A stretch of 5,399 nt of DNA from an uncultured Burkholderiales bacterium (GTDB taxonomy: Bacteria; Pseudomonadota; Gammaproteobacteria; Burkholderiales; Burkholderiaceae_C), in NCBI GenBank assembly GCA_903871865.1, contig CAIQIL010000572.1, positions 1-5,399 on the forward strand. Reading direction: 5' to 3'. The notes under the pieces are model-generated. The model searched no databases. It saw only the letters and a program-made list of their open reading frames with translations, and was not told the DNA's origin. Position 1 is the first letter of the stretch; every line of letters starts with the position of its first letter. Both the position numbers and the translations under genes were made by a program. Positions 1 through 5,399 of the stretch are shown one piece after another.

Positions 1-75
1 CAGCGACAGCGCGAGCAGCACGGCGGCCGCAAGCGCCCGCCCCGCGCTCAGGACGGTGTCACTGGCGCGCCGCAT
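1..75 (-). CDS. N-terminus of an exported protein of unknown function (partial, runs off left edge)
   Basis: An ATG on the minus strand at 75 opens a frame that stays open to the window edge (25 codons). The translation starts MRRASDTVLSAGRALAAAVL and continues with Leu/Ala-rich residues: a positively charged start followed by a hydrophobic core, as in a Sec signal peptide or an N-terminal membrane anchor. The start lies inside the last codons of the beta-propeller gene, giving a 17-nt overlap in a different frame, which suggests translational coupling and a shared transcript. Only a weak purine-containing stretch precedes the ATG. An alternative GTG at the propeller stop hits TGA within five codons, so it is not the start. 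The mature protein lies outside the window, so no function can be assigned. Export and co-transcription with the propeller are inferences. Confidence 0.6.
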   Translation of the reverse strand, partial: MRRASDTVLSAGRALAAAVLLALSL

Positions 76-1141
76 GGTCCAGCGTCCAGACCCCGTGCGG
101 CGAGCGGCCCACCGGGATCTGGCGTACCACCTTGCCTTGCACGGTGTCGATCACCGTGAGCTTGCGCGCCCAGCGCGAGGTCACCAGGATGGTCTTGCCA
201 TCGGCCAGCAGGTCCATGCAGTCAGGGCCTCCCGGCGCCGGGTAGGTCGCCACGACGGTGAAGGTCTGCAGGTCGATGCGGCTGATGGTGTTGCCCGCGC
301 GGTTGCTCAGCAGCACGTGGCGCTTGTCGCCCCAGGCGCGGAAGGCGTGGGCGCCATCGCCCGTGGGGATGCGCTTGACCAGCACCGGCTTGGCACCGGT
401 GATGTCGTACACCTCGGCCGCGCGGTCACCGGTCAGGCCGATGAGCAGGTGGCGGTCGTCGGGCGTGACGAACACGTCGGCCGGCATCTTGCCCGTGGGC
501 GAGCGCCAGCGGATGGTCTGCGTGGCCAGGTCGATGGCGACCAGCTCGTCGCTGTCCTGCATGGTCACGTAGGCCACGGTGCTTTTGCTGTCGGTGGCGA
601 TGTGGCTGGGCGTCTTGCCCGTGGGCACGCGCTTGGCCAGGGCCAGATCGACACCGCCACCGGCGCGCGGCGTGGTGCGGTAGATGTCCACGTGGTTGAG
701 GCGGTTGGCCGCCGTCAGGAACCACTTCATGTCGGGCGAAAACTTCAGCTGGTAGGGGTCGGGGATGCCGGTGACCACACGCTGAACCTCGCCCGTGCGC
801 GGGTCGAGCATGGTCAGGGAATCGGCCAGGGCATTGGCGACCAGCAGCGACTTCTCGTCCGGCGAGAGGTAGAGGTGGTGCGGCTCCTTGCCCGTGGGCA
901 CGCGCCGGATCTCCTGGTAGGTGACCGGGTCGATGACGCTCACGCTGGCGTCCAGCGAGTTCAGCACGAAGATCGGGGTCTTGCTGACGACAGCCGCCAC
1001 AGCAGCAGCGGGCTTGGCCGGCTCGGCGCGGGCGGGCGATGCCGCCAGGCAGCCCAGGGCCATCGCGGCCACGACGGCCGCAGCGGTCGCAACAGCACTG
1101 GCGGCACGCGCGGCCAGGGGGGAAATCAGGTCCAAACTCAT
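59..1141 (-). CDS. Exported YVTN/YncE-type seven-bladed beta-propeller protein
   Basis: This 360-residue protein is predicted to be secreted to the periplasm. Residues 1-39 are Ala-rich and hydrophobic and end in A-R-A before Glu40, a good signal peptidase I site. Cys31 lies in M-A-L-G-C, a poor lipobox, so a lipoprotein is less likely. The rest is built of repeats about 42 residues long, each with a V/I-P-T-G-K-x-P turn near 82, 123, 173, 215, 259, 301 and 343, followed by strands such as SLTMLDPRTGEV and KLTVIDTVQGKV. Seven copies fit a seven-bladed propeller of the YVTN/YncE class. Such propellers usually act as binding or scaffolding modules; the ligand is unknown. The start is well bounded: an in-frame TGA lies only four codons upstream of the ATG. 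The Shine-Dalgarno sequence is weak. The gene overlaps the next exported gene by 17 nt, so the two probably form an operon. Confidence 0.9.
   Translation of the reverse strand: MSLDLISPLAARAASAVATAAAVVAAMALGCLAASPARAEPAKPAAAVAAVVSKTPIFVLNSLDASVSVIDPVTYQEIRRVPTGKEPHHLYLSPDEKSLLVANALADSLTMLDPRTGEVQRVVTGIPDPYQLKFSPDMKWFLTAANRLNHVDIYRTTPRAGGGVDLALAKRVPTGKTPSHIATDSKSTVAYVTMQDSDELVAIDLATQTIRWRSPTGKMPADVFVTPDDRHLLIGLTGDRAAEVYDITGAKPVLVKRIPTGDGAHAFRAWGDKRHVLLSNRAGNTISRIDLQTFTVVATYPAPGGPDCMDLLADGKTILVTSRWARKLTVIDTVQGKVVRQIPVGRSPHGVWTLDHAARQ
614..905. repeat. Exact 19-bp DNA repeat encoding the propeller turn motif
   Basis: The sequence cttgcccgtgggcacgcgc occurs exactly at 614-632 and again at 887-905 (plus-strand reading). 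A 13-bp core of it recurs at 488-500, and a diverged copy lies near 360. On the coding (minus) strand it reads R-V-P-T-G-K, the conserved turn of propeller blades. The copies sit in equivalent places of different blades, so this is most simply blade duplication plus shared codon choice, not a mobile or regulatory repeat. Confidence 0.75.
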
Positions 1142-1172
1142 CCAGGGGTCCGTTCAGGCGGTCAAGCTTTCC

Positions 1173-1178
1173 AGTGTA
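1173..1178 (-). promoter_or_regulatory. Possible -10 element for the propeller gene
   Basis: On the minus strand the hexamer TACACT (four of six matches to TATAAT) lies 31 nt upstream of the propeller ATG. This would put a transcript start near 1166 and give a leader of about 25 nt. No good -35 hexamer is seen 16-18 nt further upstream, so the call is weak. If real, the propeller and the gene after it would have a promoter separate from the AIM24-family gene. Confidence 0.25.
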
Positions 1179-1216
1179 AGGCCGCCCGCATGGCCTGGCC
1201 TGAGACAGGTCAACGC

Positions 1217-1245
1217 GCCGCAGCCTTGACGGCCAGGCTGGCGGC
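1217..1245 (-). terminator. Candidate stem-loop, weak terminator or attenuator
   Basis: Ten base pairs with one bulged G and an eight-nt loop form downstream of the AIM24-family gene, about 60 nt past its stop. In the minus-strand reading the stem is followed by GCGTTGACCTGTCT, which has scattered T but no uninterrupted U-tract. GC-rich bacteria often have terminators with poor U-tracts, so a partial terminator is possible. The stem strength is visible; the function is inferred. Confidence 0.3.
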
Positions 1246-1305
1246 ACATCTTGCGAGCCTGAACGGTGGGGCCAGGGGGTTCAGTGAAGCGCGCAGCGGG
1301 ACGGC

Positions 1306-2121
1306 TCAGTCGTCACCGCCACCCAGCACCGAGCCCAGCAAGCTGCCACCCGCCAAGCCGCCCAGCAAGGAACTCTCCTCGCGGCCACCGCCACCGGTTT
1401 GCGGTGCCGCCGCGAAGATGCGCGAGGCCAGGCGCGAGAACGGCAGGCTCTGCAACCAGACCTGGCCCGGGCCCGTGACCTTGGCCAGGAAGATGCCTTC
1501 GCCGCCGAACAGCGCCGTCTTGATCTTGCCCACGTACTGGATGTCGAAATCGACGCCCGAGGTGAAGGCCACCACGCAACCGGTGTCAATCAGCAGCGTC
1601 TCGCCGGCTTTCAGTTCACGCCGCACCACCGTGCCGCCCGCATGCACGAAAGCCAGGCCATCGCCTTCGAGCTTCTGCAGGATGAAGCCTTCGCCGCCGA
1701 AGAAACCTGCGCCCAGGCGCTTCTGGAACGCGATGCCCAGCGACACCCCGCGTGCAGCGCACAGGAAGGCGTCCTTCTGGCACATCAGCGTGCCGCCCAG
1801 CTCCGCCAGGTTCATCGGCAGGATCTTGCCCGGATAAGGCGCGGCGAAAGCCACGCGGCGCTTGCCCGTGCCCTGGTTCGTGTAGATGGTGGTGAAGAGG
1901 CTTTCACCGGTGATCAGGCGCTTGCCCGCGCCCAGCAGCTTGCCGAACAAGCCGCTCTGCTGCTTGGAGCCGTCACCGAAGACGGTGTCCATCTCGATGC
2001 CCGCGTCCATGAACATCATGCTGCCGGCCTCGCCGATGGCGGCCTCGCCCGGGTCGAGTTCCACCTCGACGAACTGCATCTCCGCCCCGCGGATGTCGTA
2101 GTCCACCACGTCCATGCTCAT
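1306..2121 (-). CDS. AIM24 / TIGR00266-family protein
   Basis: This 271-residue protein belongs to the TIGR00266 family (Pfam AIM24, named for a yeast mitochondrial protein). It is predicted to be cytosolic: no signal peptide or membrane segment is seen. Family hallmarks are the N-terminal [17 protein letters not shown] (about 30-46), [16 protein letters not shown] near 140-155, a matching [16 protein letters not shown] near 204-219, and [12 protein letters not shown] just after. The two GGEG segments are 64 residues apart and point to an internally duplicated beta fold. The last 30 or so residues are Gly/Leu/Ser-rich and end GGGDD, a low-complexity tail. The start at 2121 is chosen because AGGAG lies 7 nt upstream; the frame stays open far upstream, but that part reads as shadow of the neighbouring gene. 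ATG codons at residues 1 and 3 are both possible; spacing favours the first. The bacterial function is not established. Confidence 0.93.
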   Translation of the reverse strand: MSMDVVDYDIRGAEMQFVEVELDPGEAAIGEAGSMMFMDAGIEMDTVFGDGSKQQSGLFGKLLGAGKRLITGESLFTTIYTNQGTGKRRVAFAAPYPGKILPMNLAELGGTLMCQKDAFLCAARGVSLGIAFQKRLGAGFFGGEGFILQKLEGDGLAFVHAGGTVVRRELKAGETLLIDTGCVVAFTSGVDFDIQYVGKIKTALFGGEGIFLAKVTGPGQVWLQSLPFSRLASRIFAAAPQTGGGGREESSLLGGLAGGSLLGSVLGGGDD

Positions 2122-2128
2122 CTTTGAT

Positions 2129-2133
2129 CTCCT
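2129..2133 (-). promoter_or_regulatory. Shine-Dalgarno site fixing the AIM24-family start
   Basis: On the minus strand AGGAG ends 7 nt before the ATG at 2121 (AGGAGATCAAAG then ATG). It is the only strong Shine-Dalgarno sequence in the window. It rules against the longer open frame that continues upstream to 2466. Confidence 0.85.
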
Positions 2134-2188
2134 GTTGTGAGGGTGCTGCCCTGGCTGCAAGCGCTTTTGCCGCCCATGCTCAGCGATA

Positions 2189-2218
2189 CTGTGCCCACAG
2201 ATTGTGTCCGAAACACAG
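2189..2218. promoter_or_regulatory. CTGTG/CACAG repeat cluster, candidate operator between divergent genes
   Basis: CTGTG-CC-CACAG forms a perfect 12-bp palindrome at 2189-2200. Directly after it, TGTGT-CCGAA-ACACA is a second inverted repeat at 2203-2217, ending in a third CACAG at 2214-2218. Two adjacent dyads with the same half-site in a 117-nt divergent intergenic region are what a dimeric regulator binding in tandem would use. No regulator gene is present in the window, so the operator role is inference only. Confidence 0.35.
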
Positions 2219-2230
2219 CCGACCTCCCAA
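2201..2230 (-). promoter_or_regulatory. Possible sigma-70-type promoter for the AIM24-family gene
   Basis: On the minus strand TTGGGA (plus 2225-2230) and CACAAT (plus 2201-2206) each match four of six consensus bases and are 18 nt apart. A transcript from here would have a leader of roughly 70 nt before the ATG at 2121. The -10 hexamer falls within the CTGTG/CACAG repeat cluster, so a protein bound there could block it. The match is modest. Confidence 0.25.
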
Positions 2231-2238
2231 CGCTGCCC

Positions 2239-3483
2239 ATGCCCCTCCTGCCGACCCTGCACCTGCCCACCCTCACGCTCGTCGTGTGCGTGGTGCTGTT
2301 CACGGCCGCGGCCACCATGAGCCTGGTCGGCGCCACCCAGCGCACTTACCGTGGCTTTGGCTGGTGGACGGCCGCGCAGTGGGCCAACACGGCCGGGGCG
2401 CTGTGCCTGGTGCTGCAGCACCACCACGCCTGGCTGCTGCCCATCTCCGCCCTGCTGTCCCTGCAATGGCCCCTGACGATGCTGACCGGGATGCGACAGT
2501 TCTACATCCGCAGCAGCTTTCGCTCACCGGCCTGGGTGGACTGGGTGCTCGCGCTGGCCGGCGGCAGCGCCTACGTGGCCGTGTGGCACGCCAGCCCGCA
2601 AGACCTGGGCGCGCGCGTGGCCTCGTTCAGCTTCGTCAATGTGCTGTTTTACCTGTACGCCGCCTGGCAGGTGCAAGCCGTGCGCCACGACAAGGACGGT
2701 CGCAACAGCCCCTACCTCAAAGCCATTCTGATCTTCCTGGTGGCCGCGGCCAGCGTGCAGGTGCCGCGGCTGTTCTCGGCCATGGGCAGCTGGGGCGCCC
2801 CGGTGGTCGACCCCAGCCAGATCCAGCAACCCGTGGTGCTGGTGGCCTTGGTCGCAGGGGTGATGTTCTCGGTGTACATGTGCCTGTTGATGACCTACGA
2901 GCGCACCGAGCTGGACCTGCGCGAATCTCACCGGCAGTTGCGCCAGATGGCCAACTTCGACCTGCTCACGCACGTGCCGCACCGCCGCCACTTCCAGGAA
3001 CTGGCCACGCAAGCCCTGGCCCTCGGCACACCGGGCAGCGCCACGCTGATGCGCTTCGACATCGACCGCTTCCGCCTGCTGACCATCGACCACGGCCACG
3101 CCGCCGGTGACGAAGCCCTGCGCCTGCTGGCCTCCAGCGCACGCGCCTTGCTGCGCAGCCGCGACCTCGTGGGCCGCCTGGGCGGCGAAGCTTTCGTGGC
3201 CCTGCTGCCCGACACCAGCGTCACCGACGCGCTGCACGTGGCCGAGCGCATGGTGCGCCGCGTCGACCAGGTCTGCCAGCAACACGAACGCCCCCCGCTC
3301 AGCCTGAGCTTCGGCGTGGTGCAACTGCAAAGCGGGGAATCGCTGGACACGGCCATCCACCGTGCCGACGAGGCCCTGCAGGAGGCGCGTCGCCAAGGCC
3401 ACAACCAGCTGGTGCATGCCGAGAGCCAGGCGGGGCAGCCGCTGTTCTCGGCCAGCCAGCCACTGGGCCTGGGGCCCCGCTGA
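2239..3483 (+). CDS. Seven-TM membrane protein with a degenerate GGDEF domain
   Basis: This 414-residue inner-membrane protein has seven hydrophobic segments (about 11-31, 42-60, 64-85, 98-116, 127-146, 159-182, 199-219), a short linker, and a C-terminal GGDEF domain (about 238-392). In active diguanylate cyclases this domain makes c-di-GMP from two GTP. Here the signature is GGEAF (315-319): the third-position acid is kept, but the next Glu is Ala. In the stretch [18 protein letters not shown] (274-291) the metal-binding Asp is kept, while Thr replaces the guanine-contacting Asn of the usual N-D pair. The usual LTGLPNRR reads LTHVPHRR, and the late AK..GRN motif reads ARRQGHN. The inhibitory-site RxxD is intact as RSRD (306-309). 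A c-di-GMP-binding or low-activity role is therefore inferred. The start is uncertain: ATG 2239 places the first TM helix near the N-terminus; ATG 2176 and GTG 2137 are in frame. None has a clear Shine-Dalgarno sequence. Confidence 0.85.
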   Translation: MPLLPTLHLPTLTLVVCVVLFTAAATMSLVGATQRTYRGFGWWTAAQWANTAGALCLVLQHHHAWLLPISALLSLQWPLTMLTGMRQFYIRSSFRSPAWVDWVLALAGGSAYVAVWHASPQDLGARVASFSFVNVLFYLYAAWQVQAVRHDKDGRNSPYLKAILIFLVAAASVQVPRLFSAMGSWGAPVVDPSQIQQPVVLVALVAGVMFSVYMCLLMTYERTELDLRESHRQLRQMANFDLLTHVPHRRHFQELATQALALGTPGSATLMRFDIDRFRLLTIDHGHAAGDEALRLLASSARALLRSRDLVGRLGGEAFVALLPDTSVTDALHVAERMVRRVDQVCQQHERPPLSLSFGVVQLQSGESLDTAIHRADEALQEARRQGHNQLVHAESQAGQPLFSASQPLGLGPR

Positions 3484-3561
3484 AGCAGCCTTGCCGCCAC
3501 GGCCCCGCTGCCGCAGAGCAGCGACAATGGCAGATTGCCCACGCCTGAGCGCCTGTTCTCC
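3484..3561. other. 78-nt intergenic gap with a short hairpin and a possible -10 element
   Basis: The gap separates the GGDEF gene from the flavoprotein gene on the same strand. CGCTGC at 3506-3511 and GCAGCG at 3518-3523 form a 6-bp hairpin with a 6-nt loop, but no T-run follows, so it is not a clear terminator. GACAAT at 3523-3528 matches four of six -10 bases and would start a transcript near 3535, about 27 nt before the flavoprotein ATG. No good -35 hexamer is seen at normal spacing. Confidence 0.3.
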
Positions 3562-4881
3562 ATGTCCCCCACGTCCTGTTTCGATGTCGTCGTCGTTGGC
3601 GCCGGTGCCGCCGGCCTGTTCTGCGCCGGTGTGGCGGGGCAGCGCGGCCTGAGCGTGCTGGTGCTCGACCACGCCGCGAAGGTGGCAGAGAAGATCCGCA
3701 TCTCGGGCGGCGGGCGCTGCAACTTCACCAACCGCGATGTCGGCGTGGCGAACTTCCTCGGCGAGAACCCCGCGTTCTGCCGCTCGGCCCTGTCGGGCTA
3801 CAGCCCGCAAGATTTCATCGCCCTGCTGGAGCGCCACCGCATCGCCTGGCACGAAAAGCACCGCGGTCAGCTGTTCTGCGACCACCGCGCCGACGACATC
3901 GTCCAGATGCTGCTGCGCGAGTGCGAGGCCGGCGGCGTGCAGCGCTGGCAACCCTGCGGCGTGAAGGCCATCCGCCGCCGTGAAGATGCCACCCTGCGCT
4001 TCGAACTCGACACCGACCAGGGCGTGGTGCAAGCCCACCAGGTCGTGATCGCCACGGGCGGGCCGTCCATCCCGAAAATCGGCGCCACCGACGCCGGCCA
4101 GCGCTGGGCGGCCAACTTCGGCCACCGCGTCGTGCCCCTGCGCCCTGCCCTCGTCCCGCTGACCTTCGATGCGGCCACCTGGGCGCCCTTCGTGCCGCTG
4201 GCCGGGGTGTCGCTGGAGGTCGTCATCGAAACCCCCTCGTGCGTGCCTGCGGCTGGCAAAGGCAACAAAGGTGGCAAGGGCAAGGGCCCGCAGATGGCGC
4301 ACTTCACCGAAGACCTGCTCTTCACCCACCGCGGCCTCAGCGGCCCGGCGGTCTTGCAGATCTCCAGCCACTGGCAACCCGACCAGGCGCTCACCATCAA
4401 CCTGAACCCGCAGCAGGACCTGGCCGCGGCGCTGAAAGAAGCCAAAAGCGGCTCGCGCAAGCAGCTGTCCACCGCCTGGGGGCTGGCGCTGGGCGATGCC
4501 GTGCCGCAACGCCTGGCCCAAGCCTGGCTGGCCGAAGTGGCGCAGCAGCACCCTGCCCTGCAGCCGCAGGCCGCGCTGGCCGAACTCAAAGACAAAGACC
4601 TCGACGCCCTGGGCCAAGCCGCCAACGCCTGGCAGCTCGTGCCCAGCGGCACCGAGGGCTATGCCAAGGCGGAAGTCACGGCCGGCGGCGTGGACACCCG
4701 CGAGCTCCACCAGCAAAGCATGGAGAGCAAGCTCGTGCCCGGCCTGCATTTCATTGGCGAGGTGGTGGACATCACCGGCTGGCTCGGCGGCTACAACTTC
4801 CAGTGGGCCTGGGCCAGCGCCATGGCCTGCGCCCGCGCCTTGCAACCTTGCCCCGCAGCCAGCATCCCCGCCACCGTTTAA
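3562..4881 (+). CDS. HI0933/YhiN-family FAD-dependent oxidoreductase
   Basis: This 439-residue soluble flavoprotein belongs to the HI0933 family (TIGR00275; E. coli YhiN and clostridial BaiN are relatives). A Rossmann nucleotide-binding motif, VVVVGAGAAGL, sits at 9-19, and Asp36 ends the second strand where an acid binds the FAD ribose. The family signature SGGGRCNFTN is at 48-57. ATGGPSIPKIG at 164-174 and PALVPL after it are conserved, as is FTHRGLSGPAVLQIS near 254-268. The C-terminal FAD motif GEVVDITGWLGGYNFQWA is at 399-416. Length and motif order are normal. One oddity is a Gly/Lys-rich loop (about 232-242). The reaction is unknown for most of the family. ATG 3562 is chosen because it places the Rossmann motif right at the N-terminus; TTG 3535 is in frame but less likely. 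No strong Shine-Dalgarno sequence is seen. ubiE follows after 9 nt, so co-transcription is likely. Confidence 0.93.
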   Translation: MSPTSCFDVVVVGAGAAGLFCAGVAGQRGLSVLVLDHAAKVAEKIRISGGGRCNFTNRDVGVANFLGENPAFCRSALSGYSPQDFIALLERHRIAWHEKHRGQLFCDHRADDIVQMLLRECEAGGVQRWQPCGVKAIRRREDATLRFELDTDQGVVQAHQVVIATGGPSIPKIGATDAGQRWAANFGHRVVPLRPALVPLTFDAATWAPFVPLAGVSLEVVIETPSCVPAAGKGNKGGKGKGPQMAHFTEDLLFTHRGLSGPAVLQISSHWQPDQALTINLNPQQDLAAALKEAKSGSRKQLSTAWGLALGDAVPQRLAQAWLAEVAQQHPALQPQAALAELKDKDLDALGQAANAWQLVPSGTEGYAKAEVTAGGVDTRELHQQSMESKLVPGLHFIGEVVDITGWLGGYNFQWAWASAMACARALQPCPAASIPATV

Positions 4882-4884
4882 GAT
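4879..4884 (+). promoter_or_regulatory. Possible -10 element overlapping the flavoprotein stop codon, next to ubiE
   Basis: TAAGAT begins with the TAA stop of the flavoprotein gene and matches four of six -10 bases. It ends 6 nt before the ubiE ATG at 4891, so a transcript from it would start at or within a base or two of the ATG and be leaderless. The absence of any Shine-Dalgarno sequence before ubiE agrees with this. No convincing -35 hexamer lies at 16-18 nt, so the site may be chance. Confidence 0.3.
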
Positions 4885-4890
4885 GACGCC

Positions 4891-5399
4891 ATGAGCAGCA
4901 CGCACTTCGGTTTCCAGCAGGTTGACGAGTCCCAGAAAGCACAGCGCGTTCGCGGTGTGTTCGACTCCGTGGCCAACAAGTACGACGTCATGAACGACCT
5001 GATGTCGATGGGCATGCACCGGCTGTGGAAGGCCTACACCATCGCCGCCAGCGGCGTGCGCGAAGGCCACAAGGTGCTCGACATCGCCGGCGGCACGGGC
5101 GACCTCTCCGAAGCCTTCGCCGCGCGCGTGGGCCCCTCCGGCATGGTGGTGCACACCGACATCAACGAAGCCATGCTGGGCACAGGCCGCGACCGCCTGC
5201 TCAACAAGGGCCTGGCCCTGCCGACCACGCTGTGCGACGCCGAGAAGCTGCCCTTCCCGTCCGAAACCTTCGACATCGTCACCGTGGCCTTCGGCCTGCG
5301 CAACATGACGCACAAGGACGCCGCCCTGGCCGAGATGTGCCGCGTGCTCAAGCCGGGTGGCCGTTTGCTGGTGCTGGAGTTCTCCCAGGTGGCCAGATC
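4891..5399 (+). CDS. ubiE: Ubiquinone/menaquinone biosynthesis C-methyltransferase UbiE (partial, 3' end outside window)
   Basis: The frame from ATG 4891 is open for 169 codons to the window edge; full-length UbiE is about 243-251 residues, so roughly the last third is missing. UbiE uses S-adenosylmethionine to C-methylate the benzoquinol ring in ubiquinone synthesis (2-polyprenyl-6-methoxy-1,4-benzoquinol) and demethylmenaquinol in menaquinone synthesis. Visible motifs are the N-terminal [20 protein letters not shown] (8-27), the first family signature [16 protein letters not shown] (31-46), the SAM-binding motif [10 protein letters not shown] (62-71), the acidic Asp90 after strand two, the aromatic/acid stretch [15 protein letters not shown] (125-139), and the second signature [15 protein letters not shown] (151-165). 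All key residues are present. The gene lies 9 nt after the flavoprotein stop; its start has no Shine-Dalgarno sequence and is fixed by homology at the N-terminus. The identification is very secure. Confidence 0.97.
   Translation, partial: MSSTHFGFQQVDESQKAQRVRGVFDSVANKYDVMNDLMSMGMHRLWKAYTIAASGVREGHKVLDIAGGTGDLSEAFAARVGPSGMVVHTDINEAMLGTGRDRLLNKGLALPTTLCDAEKLPFPSETFDIVTVAFGLRNMTHKDAALAEMCRVLKPGGRLLVLEFSQVAR

Larger units (their letters stand above)
1142..1305. other. 164-nt intergenic region with two dyad symmetries
   Basis: This gap separates the AIM24-family stop from the propeller start, both on the minus strand. No convincing small gene is visible. It holds a stem-loop at 1217-1245: GCCGCAGCCT pairs with AGGCTG-G-CGGC (ten base pairs, one bulged G, eight-nt loop TGACGGCC). 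It also holds a perfect 6-bp inverted repeat, CTGAAC at 1259-1264 and GTTCAG at 1279-1284. Neither is followed by a T-rich run on the minus strand, so neither is a textbook intrinsic terminator. They could attenuate transcription or be chance structure in GC-rich DNA. Confidence 0.5.

Noticed and set aside
1100..1141. Lipoprotein signal at Cys31 of the propeller protein
   Set aside because: M-A-L-G-C lacks the Leu at -3 and has Leu at -2, a poor lipobox; the A-R-A site before Glu40 is a better cleavage point.
1264..1480. Short plus-strand open frame near the AIM24-family 3' end
   Set aside because: It overlaps the recognised gene in antisense, is rich in Arg and Pro, and has no domain or ribosome-binding site.
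56..1837. A 593-codon open frame on the plus strand opposite the propeller and AIM24-family genes
   Set aside because: It runs across two recognised minus-strand genes and their gap, and its translation shows only low-complexity composition typical of an antisense frame.
2137..2238. GTG 2137 or ATG 2176 as the start of the GGDEF gene
   Set aside because: Both are in frame but lack a Shine-Dalgarno sequence and would add a polar leader before the first TM helix; ATG 2239 fits the protein better. This is kept as an open uncertainty, not excluded.
2122..2466. Upstream extension of the AIM24-family gene to an ATG at 2466
   Set aside because: The extra 115 residues are antisense to the GGDEF gene and unlike the family; AGGAG at proper spacing marks 2121 as the start.
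3506..3523. Hairpin after the GGDEF gene as an intrinsic terminator
   Set aside because: The stem has only six pairs and no T-run follows; such hairpins arise often by chance in GC-rich DNA.
2524..5313. A 929-codon open frame on the minus strand opposite three plus-strand genes
   Set aside because: It crosses three well-supported genes and both gaps between them. Its product is rich in His, Gln, Gly and Ala with no recognisable domain, as expected for an antisense shadow in GC-rich coding DNA.

Overview
This window reads as ordinary chromosomal DNA of a GC-rich (by eye, roughly two-thirds G+C) betaproteobacterium, most likely order Burkholderiales. That guess rests on codon use strongly biased to G/C in third positions, on a UbiE that matches the proteobacterial form almost motif for motif, and on family members (TIGR00266/AIM24, HI0933/YhiN flavoprotein, multi-TM GGDEF protein, YVTN propeller) common in that order. 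No rRNA, tRNA, CRISPR array, insertion sequence or prophage gene is visible. The genus cannot be fixed from this sequence alone.

Layout. The left 2.1 kb is transcribed leftward (minus strand). In order of transcription it holds an AIM24/TIGR00266-family protein (2121..1306), a 164-nt gap with stem-loop potential, an exported seven-bladed YVTN beta-propeller protein (1141..59), and the first 25 codons of another exported protein (75..1, overlapping the propeller gene by 17 nt and running out of the window). The right 3.2 kb is transcribed rightward (plus strand): a seven-TM protein with a degenerate GGDEF domain (2239..3483), an HI0933/YhiN-type FAD oxidoreductase (3562..4881), and, 9 nt after it, the 5' two-thirds of ubiE (4891 to the window edge). 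The two arms diverge from a 117-nt intergenic region (2122..2238) that carries a small cluster of CTGTG/CACAG elements.

How the genes fit together. UbiE is a C-methyltransferase of ubiquinone/menaquinone synthesis. The flavoprotein just upstream may share its transcript, but no functional link is established. The GGDEF protein looks like a membrane sensor whose cyclase site is degraded while the product-binding I-site is kept, so it is more likely a c-di-GMP effector than an active synthase; this is an inference from motif residues. The propeller and the next exported protein overlap and are probably translated together in an envelope-related job. The AIM24-family protein has no settled bacterial function.

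I found no convincing new multi-gene system. The points most worth a second look are the degenerate GGDEF domain, the repeat cluster in the divergent intergenic region, and the -10-like element fused to the yhiN stop codon just before ubiE.
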